From assembly GCA_934646965.1 (NCBI GenBank), contig CAKUEZ010000020.1, positions 1-26,137 of the forward strand: 26,137 nt of DNA, read 5' to 3'. Shown in pieces: positions 22,825 through 26,137 of this stretch. A model generated the notes under the pieces. That model was not told the origin of the DNA. It worked only from the letters and a program-made list of their open reading frames with translations, and ran no database searches. Made by a program: the position numbers and the translations under genes. The DNA is from an uncultured Collinsella sp. GTDB taxonomy: Bacteria > Actinomycetota > Coriobacteriia > Coriobacteriales > Coriobacteriaceae. How positions within the stretch are numbered: the stretch's first letter is position 1; every line of letters starts with the position of its first letter.

Positions 22825-25266
22825 CTATCCCAGCGAGCGGTTGAGGGAGCCGAGTTCGTCGTTGCCCATGGTGCGCCACATTTGATAGATGCAGCCGCGC
22901 GCCAGGAAAAAGAAGCCGTTATCGACGAGTTGCACGGCGGCATCCGCGAGTTGATTGGTCACGGCGGGCACCGGCGGCAGCTCAAGACCTGCCTTGCGGA
23001 TGGTTTCGACAGCCTCCTCAAACGCGGGCGGTTTGATGACACCCATCTCGTTCATAAGGCCCTGCATTTCCTCCTGCGCGCTACCGCCCGACTCCTCGCC
23101 GCGCGGCACCAGGCGGTAGCACGCCAGCGCCAGCTCAAGCTGGTCGCAGTTCCAATAGGCAAACGCCAGGCGATAGAACAGGTAGCCAATCGAGGGGCGA
23201 TCGCTGGCGATGCGCAGGCCGTGGCGCGCCACCTCGATAATTTCGTCATAGCGCTCCAGGCGTGCCAGCACGTTGATCAGGGCAAAATGAGACTGCATGG
23301 ACGAGCGCGCCAAATCGTAGAGACGACGCACCTCGGGCAGTGCACGCTCAAAGTCCTCCTGTTCGGCGTAAAAGCTGCAGATCTCGTGCTGGGCAAAATA
23401 CAGCGCATCGGGAGCGCGAAGGATACGCACGGAACGATCCTCCTCCATCACCGGCAGCACCATACGCACCAGCTGGTTGTCGCAGAACTGGGTCTGCACC
23501 GGGCCCGTCGCCAAAAGCTCAGCAACAGTACACTTGGCTTCCAGCTCCTCGACAAGGCGAGAAAAGCCCTCGAAAGCACCAGCTCGGTCAACTTTGGATT
23601 GCTCGCGCAGCTCGACGACACGGGCGACATATGGATCGTTGTCCTCCTCCATGACCTCAAGCTCGTCAGCTGTATCGGCGAGCAGCAAATCGCGAAGCGC
23701 AGGCGGCAATGGACGATGGTCGTCGCGCGGGCGAGCATGGGCCTCCGCAGGCTCAATCATGTCCGGCGCATCTGCCTCATATGCCTCGAGCAAATGCTTG
23801 CAGGGCATGTCATCCATGTCCATCGTCTCGAGGTCTTTGGCGACGGAAACGCAATCGGCCAGATAGGCCGCACGGCCAAAGGAATATGTTGCGACGATGC
23901 GCTCGCCCTGCTCGCCGTCGGGAGCCGCAATCTGCACGTAGCAGCGCGTGATGCAGGAGCCCGAAGCAAAGCACGCCGCCGCGAGTGTAAGCGCAATACG
24001 CGCATCGTGCTCAGCGGCCCATGCCGCACGCTTAGGCTCATCCACCTCGCGCCAGGCGTCATCTTGAGCATCGTATTCGCGCTGCGGCATAGCATCGACA
24101 ACCGTGCGACCAAATCGCACCAGCATGATCCCCTCGGCGATGTTCGCTCGGTAGGTATAGTCGAGCCGCGTGACCACGTTGAGTGCTTCTACGATACGTG
24201 CAAAGCGGGTGCGAACGTCCCACTCGCCACCGGGCTGGCACGCAACCGTCCCCGGCTTGGCCCACGGGTTGTCATTCGACAGCGTTTCGAGCAGACGGGG
24301 AACGTCGTTTGTCGTCTTGCTGATATGCCATAGGTCAAAGAGCGAGCAGCCCTCAAAGCTTGGCGACGAGGCAACGGGGCCCAACCCCGCCCCAATGCGC
24401 TCGAGGATGCCCGAGAGGCGATTCAGGCGGCATTCGATGGCAAGCAGACTATCGATCTCGTCCTGGTCAAGCAAGCTACGGTCAAAATTGAGATAGAAGA
24501 GCCTCGAGCGATCGATGCGCGCCAGGCTCATTTCGGTTTTAGCCGCGATGGTGCGCAGGCGCGGTAGATTGACCTCGCCCATCAAGGCCGCGGCATAGCG
24601 CTCGATGCCACTCGGATTATCTGCGTGGTCGACGCGATAGAGCAATGTTTCGATGGCATCGGGCAGCGGCGTGGAGTCAAAGCCCAGCAACACCTCAACC
24701 GGCTCGGGGAGTTTTACAAGCTTGATCTTGTCGACGGCATTTTTCATGCCCTCGTCGAGGCCGTCAGCTTCCGCCGTGCTTGCGACAGCGTTTTCGGAAT
24801 CTGCGAATATCACGTAACGCAAGAACATCGAGGCCATGAACTCGCCGTAGCGAAGGCTGCGCGTCGAATTCCACGTCTCGCGATCGGATTGTTCGCGCAT
24901 GGCGCCTTCGGGAGAGCCGATGACTCGCGCCCGGGAGTGCATCGCCCCATCGGTACCCCTGACCGCAATCTCACCGATGTTGGAATCGAACTCGTCAAGA
25001 ATCAGTTGCATGTCGGGATCGTCGGGCAGCGATACCTCGTTAACGGGACGGTCCACCTTATAGACCTCACCCGAAACGCTCACGTAGCCCAAAAGCGACA
25101 CATGGCTTTTGCCGACGAATTCGACGATATAGCATGATTCATGCGGGTCCTCGCCAAAGAGCTTCCAGACCACGCCATACGAACGGCCGGCGGGCTGCTC
25201 GGGCATGGCCGGAAAGCGCTTTTTGGGATCGAGAAACCTGAGCTTGTATGTCGGACGCTCTGCCAC
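22825..25266 (-). CDS. Large protein with C-terminal TPR-like repeats, unknown function
   Basis: I do not recognise this 813-residue protein. It has no signal peptide or membrane span, so it is likely cytoplasmic. The start is beta-rich (YGVVWKLFGEDPHESCYIVEFVG; VGKSHVSLLGYVSVSGEVYKVD). The middle is helical and acidic. The last ~200 residues contain repeated helix pairs of TPR type: PEVRRLYDLARSSMQSHFAL, LARLERYDEIIEVARHGLRI and YRLAFAYWNCDQLELALACY. No catalytic motif is visible. The start is GTG with AGGG upstream at a long distance. It is a single gene ahead of the tRNA-Arg array and convergent with the ATPase gene. Composition matches the host core genes. Confidence 0.75.
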   Translation of the reverse strand: MAERPTYKLRFLDPKKRFPAMPEQPAGRSYGVVWKLFGEDPHESCYIVEFVGKSHVSLLGYVSVSGEVYKVDRPVNEVSLPDDPDMQLILDEFDSNIGEIAVRGTDGAMHSRARVIGSPEGAMREQSDRETWNSTRSLRYGEFMASMFLRYVIFADSENAVASTAEADGLDEGMKNAVDKIKLVKLPEPVEVLLGFDSTPLPDAIETLLYRVDHADNPSGIERYAAALMGEVNLPRLRTIAAKTEMSLARIDRSRLFYLNFDRSLLDQDEIDSLLAIECRLNRLSGILERIGAGLGPVASSPSFEGCSLFDLWHISKTTNDVPRLLETLSNDNPWAKPGTVACQPGGEWDVRTRFARIVEALNVVTRLDYTYRANIAEGIMLVRFGRTVVDAMPQREYDAQDDAWREVDEPKRAAWAAEHDARIALTLAAACFASGSCITRCYVQIAAPDGEQGERIVATYSFGRAAYLADCVSVAKDLETMDMDDMPCKHLLEAYEADAPDMIEPAEAHARPRDDHRPLPPALRDLLLADTADELEVMEEDNDPYVARVVELREQSKVDRAGAFEGFSRLVEELEAKCTVAELLATGPVQTQFCDNQLVRMVLPVMEEDRSVRILRAPDALYFAQHEICSFYAEQEDFERALPEVRRLYDLARSSMQSHFALINVLARLERYDEIIEVARHGLRIASDRPSIGYLFYRLAFAYWNCDQLELALACYRLVPRGEESGGSAQEEMQGLMNEMGVIKPPAFEEAVETIRKAGLELPPVPAVTNQLADAAVQLVDNGFFFLARGCIYQMWRTMGNDELGSLNRSLG

Positions 25267-25362
25267 GAAATATCACCCTGATCGGTCGACTGAAGAAAGG
25301 GCCGCGAACGAAGCGCGGCATCTATTCGAAATCTTACACGAGTCGATAGGAAATGGTCCCTT

Positions 25363-25424
25363 TGACCGAGGTTTGAATCCATGGGATGTCGCCATAAAAG
25401 AAAAGCCCCCGTTGCCGGAGGCTT
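25363..25424 (-). repeat. Right-end remnant and terminator of the tRNA-Arg-linked element
   Basis: The block at 25363-25453 recurs almost unchanged at 25553-25643, exactly 190 bp on. It consists of a T-arm-like end (GGTTTGAATCC), ATGGGATGTCGCCATAAAAG and a minus-strand terminator (25403-25424, stem AAGCCTCCG/CGGGGGCTT then T-rich). The copied tRNA 3' end follows it at 25435. Confidence 0.75.
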
Positions 25425-25434
25425 CAAGTTCAAT

Positions 25435-25570
25435 TGGTGCGGCGTATAGGATTCCGCGCATCCGCTTCGCGGATCCGCACCGGCTTCGGCCGCCTGCCGG
25501 CGTCCTCGCCCGCTCGCTACGGACGCTCCGCGTCCGCTTTACGCTCGCGCCTCGACCGAGGTTCGATTCC
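25435..25570 (-). repeat. Chimeric tRNA-Arg 3'-end element, copy 1
   Basis: 25435-25453 is an exact copy of the 3' end of tRNA-Arg(ACG): CCA, discriminator, acceptor strand and T-stem strand. The next ~105 bp is a hairpin-rich core with ATCCGC/GCGGAT (3-nt loop), CCGGC/GCCGG and GGACGC/GCGTCC (3-nt loop). It ends with a T-arm-like GGTTCGATTCC. Without anticodon arm it cannot be a tRNA. Copy 2 differs in the GGACGC stem, which becomes AAAACGC/GCGTTTT: both arms changed together, so pairing is kept. Confidence 0.78.
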
Positions 25571-25592
25571 ATGGGATGTCGCCATAAAAGAA

Positions 25593-25614
25593 AAGCCCCC
25601 GTTGCCGGAGGCTT
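25593..25614 (-). terminator. Intrinsic terminator of tRNA-Arg copy 1
   Basis: On the minus strand AAGCCTCCG-GCAA-CGGGGGCTT is followed by TTCTTTTAT, about 11 nt after the encoded CCA. Confidence 0.75.
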
Positions 25615-25624
25615 AAAGCTCAAC

Positions 25625-25701
25625 TGGTGCGGCGTATAGGATTCGAACCTATGACGTTCTGATTCGTAGTCAGACCCTCTATCCAGCTGAGGTAACGCCG
25701 C
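25625..25701 (-). tRNA. tRNA-Arg (anticodon ACG), CCA encoded, copy 1
   Basis: The minus strand gives a complete cloverleaf. The acceptor is GCGGCGT/ACGCCGC with A discriminator and CCA. The D-arm is CCTC-AGCTGGATA-GAGG, and the anticodon stem-loop TCTGA-CTACGAA-TCAGA has ACG. The T-arm is ATAGG-TTCGAAT-CCTAT. Its wobble A would be deaminated to inosine in the known pathway. Confidence 0.97.
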
Positions 25702-25713
25702 GACTTGTTGATT

Positions 25714-25742
25714 ATTATGCACATGGACTGAATATAGGTCAA
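25714..25742 (-). promoter_or_regulatory. Strong promoter of tRNA-Arg copy 1
   Basis: The minus strand reads TTGACC, 17 nt, CATAAT, ending 12 nt before the tRNA 5' end. Directly upstream is the palindrome TTTTTTCGAAAAAA (25746-25759), whose A/T tracts could act as an UP-like element. The rest of the gap up to 25856 shows nothing I can name. Confidence 0.75.
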
Positions 25743-25856
25743 GCATTTTTTCGAAAAAAGTTATCAAATTGGATTTTTACTCATTTGAGGCAATTACGAC
25801 CAGTTTGGATCATCTGACATTCAACGCTTGTCACTTGACCGAATCGTTATACAAGA

Positions 25857-25880
25857 AAAGCTCCCGTCGCCGGGAGCTTT
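25857..25880 (-). terminator. Terminator of the chimeric element, copy 2
   Basis: A perfect 10-bp stem (AAAGCTCCCG/CGGGAGCTTT) with a 4-nt loop and a short T-rich end on the minus strand follows the copied tRNA 3' end. Confidence 0.75.
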
Positions 25881-25890
25881 AAAGTTCAAT

Positions 25891-26030
25891 TGGTGCGGCG
25901 TATAGGATTCCGCGCATCCGCTGCGCGGATCCGCACCGGCTTCGCCCGCCTTCCGGCGTGCTCGCCCGCTCGCTAAAAACGCTCCGCGTTTTCTTGACGC
26001 TCGCGCCTCTATCGAGGTTCGAATCTCTGC
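25891..26030 (-). repeat. Chimeric tRNA-Arg 3'-end element, copy 2
   Basis: The layout is as in copy 1: tRNA-Arg 3' end (25891-25909), a ~105-bp hairpin-rich core, and GGTTCGAATCTCTGC at the far end. The core is close to copy 1, and its GGTGCGGATCCGCG part is identical. Stems include ATCCGC/GCGGAT and AAAACGC/GCGTTTT. The true tRNA-Arg 3' end begins 190 bp after the copied one, the same distance as in copy 1. Confidence 0.78.
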
Positions 26031-26048
26031 AATGCCCCCGTAAAGGAA

Positions 26049-26070
26049 AAGCCCCCGTTTCCGGAGGCTT
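26049..26070 (-). terminator. Intrinsic terminator of tRNA-Arg copy 2
   Basis: On the minus strand AAGCCTCCGG-AAACGGGGGCTT is followed by TTCCTTTA. It matches the terminator of copy 1 apart from the loop. Confidence 0.75.
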
Positions 26071-26080
26071 AAAGCTCAAC

Positions 26081-26137
26081 TGGTGCGGCGTATAGGATTC
26101 GAACCTATGACGTTCTGATTCGTAGTCAGACCCTCTA
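26081..26137 (-). tRNA. tRNA-Arg (anticodon ACG), copy 2, cut by window edge
   Basis: The 3' part of a second tRNA-Arg identical to copy 1 over the visible 57 nt, including CCA, T-arm, variable loop and the complete anticodon arm with ACG. The D-arm and 5' acceptor strand lie beyond the window. Confidence 0.95.

Noticed and set aside
25434..25639. Short open frames across the tRNA-Arg-linked elements
   Set aside because: They run through tRNA sequence, terminators and repeat cores, and no ribosome site or protein similarity supports them.

Overview
The window looks like a chromosomal segment of a GC-rich actinobacterium of the class Coriobacteriia, most likely Collinsella or a close relative. 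This rests on base composition, on CCA-encoding tRNA genes with strong sigma70-type promoters, on a CpsC-CpsD-CpsB tyrosine phosphorelay, on VanR/VanS-like and PhoB/PhoR-like two-component pairs, and on several 'zinc ribbon + one membrane span' proteins. The genus is an inference; no rRNA or other taxonomic marker is present.

Region 1 (1-8560) is almost entirely on the minus strand. It holds the N-terminal end of htpG (cut by the window edge); a cpsC-cpsD-cpsB module (polysaccharide co-polymerase, BY-type tyrosine kinase, PHP-type phosphatase) followed by a GNAT acetyltransferase; a pstB-phoB-phoR-like operon (phosphate transporter ATPase plus two-component system) without pstSCA or phoU; and a VanR/VanS-like two-component pair with no van resistance genes.

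Region 2 (8720-12510) has a divergent XRE repressor facing a SHOCT-TM2 protein gene and a polytopic membrane protein that also ends in SHOCT. A small acidic membrane-anchored protein and a D-alanyl-D-alanine carboxypeptidase with a strong terminator follow.

Region 3 (12515-13246) holds tRNA-Ser(GCT) with its own promoter and terminator. Next to it is a chimeric element made of a copied tRNA 3' end fused to a structured core. An array of alternating inverted repeats with an 80-bp period follows.

Region 4 (13247-20945) is a cluster of five genes for proteins that start with a four-cysteine zinc ribbon and continue into transmembrane segments. Three are clear relatives with extracytoplasmic D-x-D-x-D-G-like segments. 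One plus-strand gene in the middle encodes a soluble protein with a zinc-finger-like motif and a putative helix-turn-helix.

Region 5 (21274-26137) holds an AAA ATPase with a nuclease-like C-terminus and, convergent to it, a large unrecognised protein with TPR-like repeats. It ends in a tandem array of tRNA-Arg(ACG) genes alternating with the same kind of chimeric element as beside tRNA-Ser. In all three cases the distance from the copied tRNA 3' end to the genuine one is 190-191 bp. These tRNA-linked elements, the 80-bp inverted-repeat array and the zinc-ribbon paralog cluster are the most unusual parts of the window.
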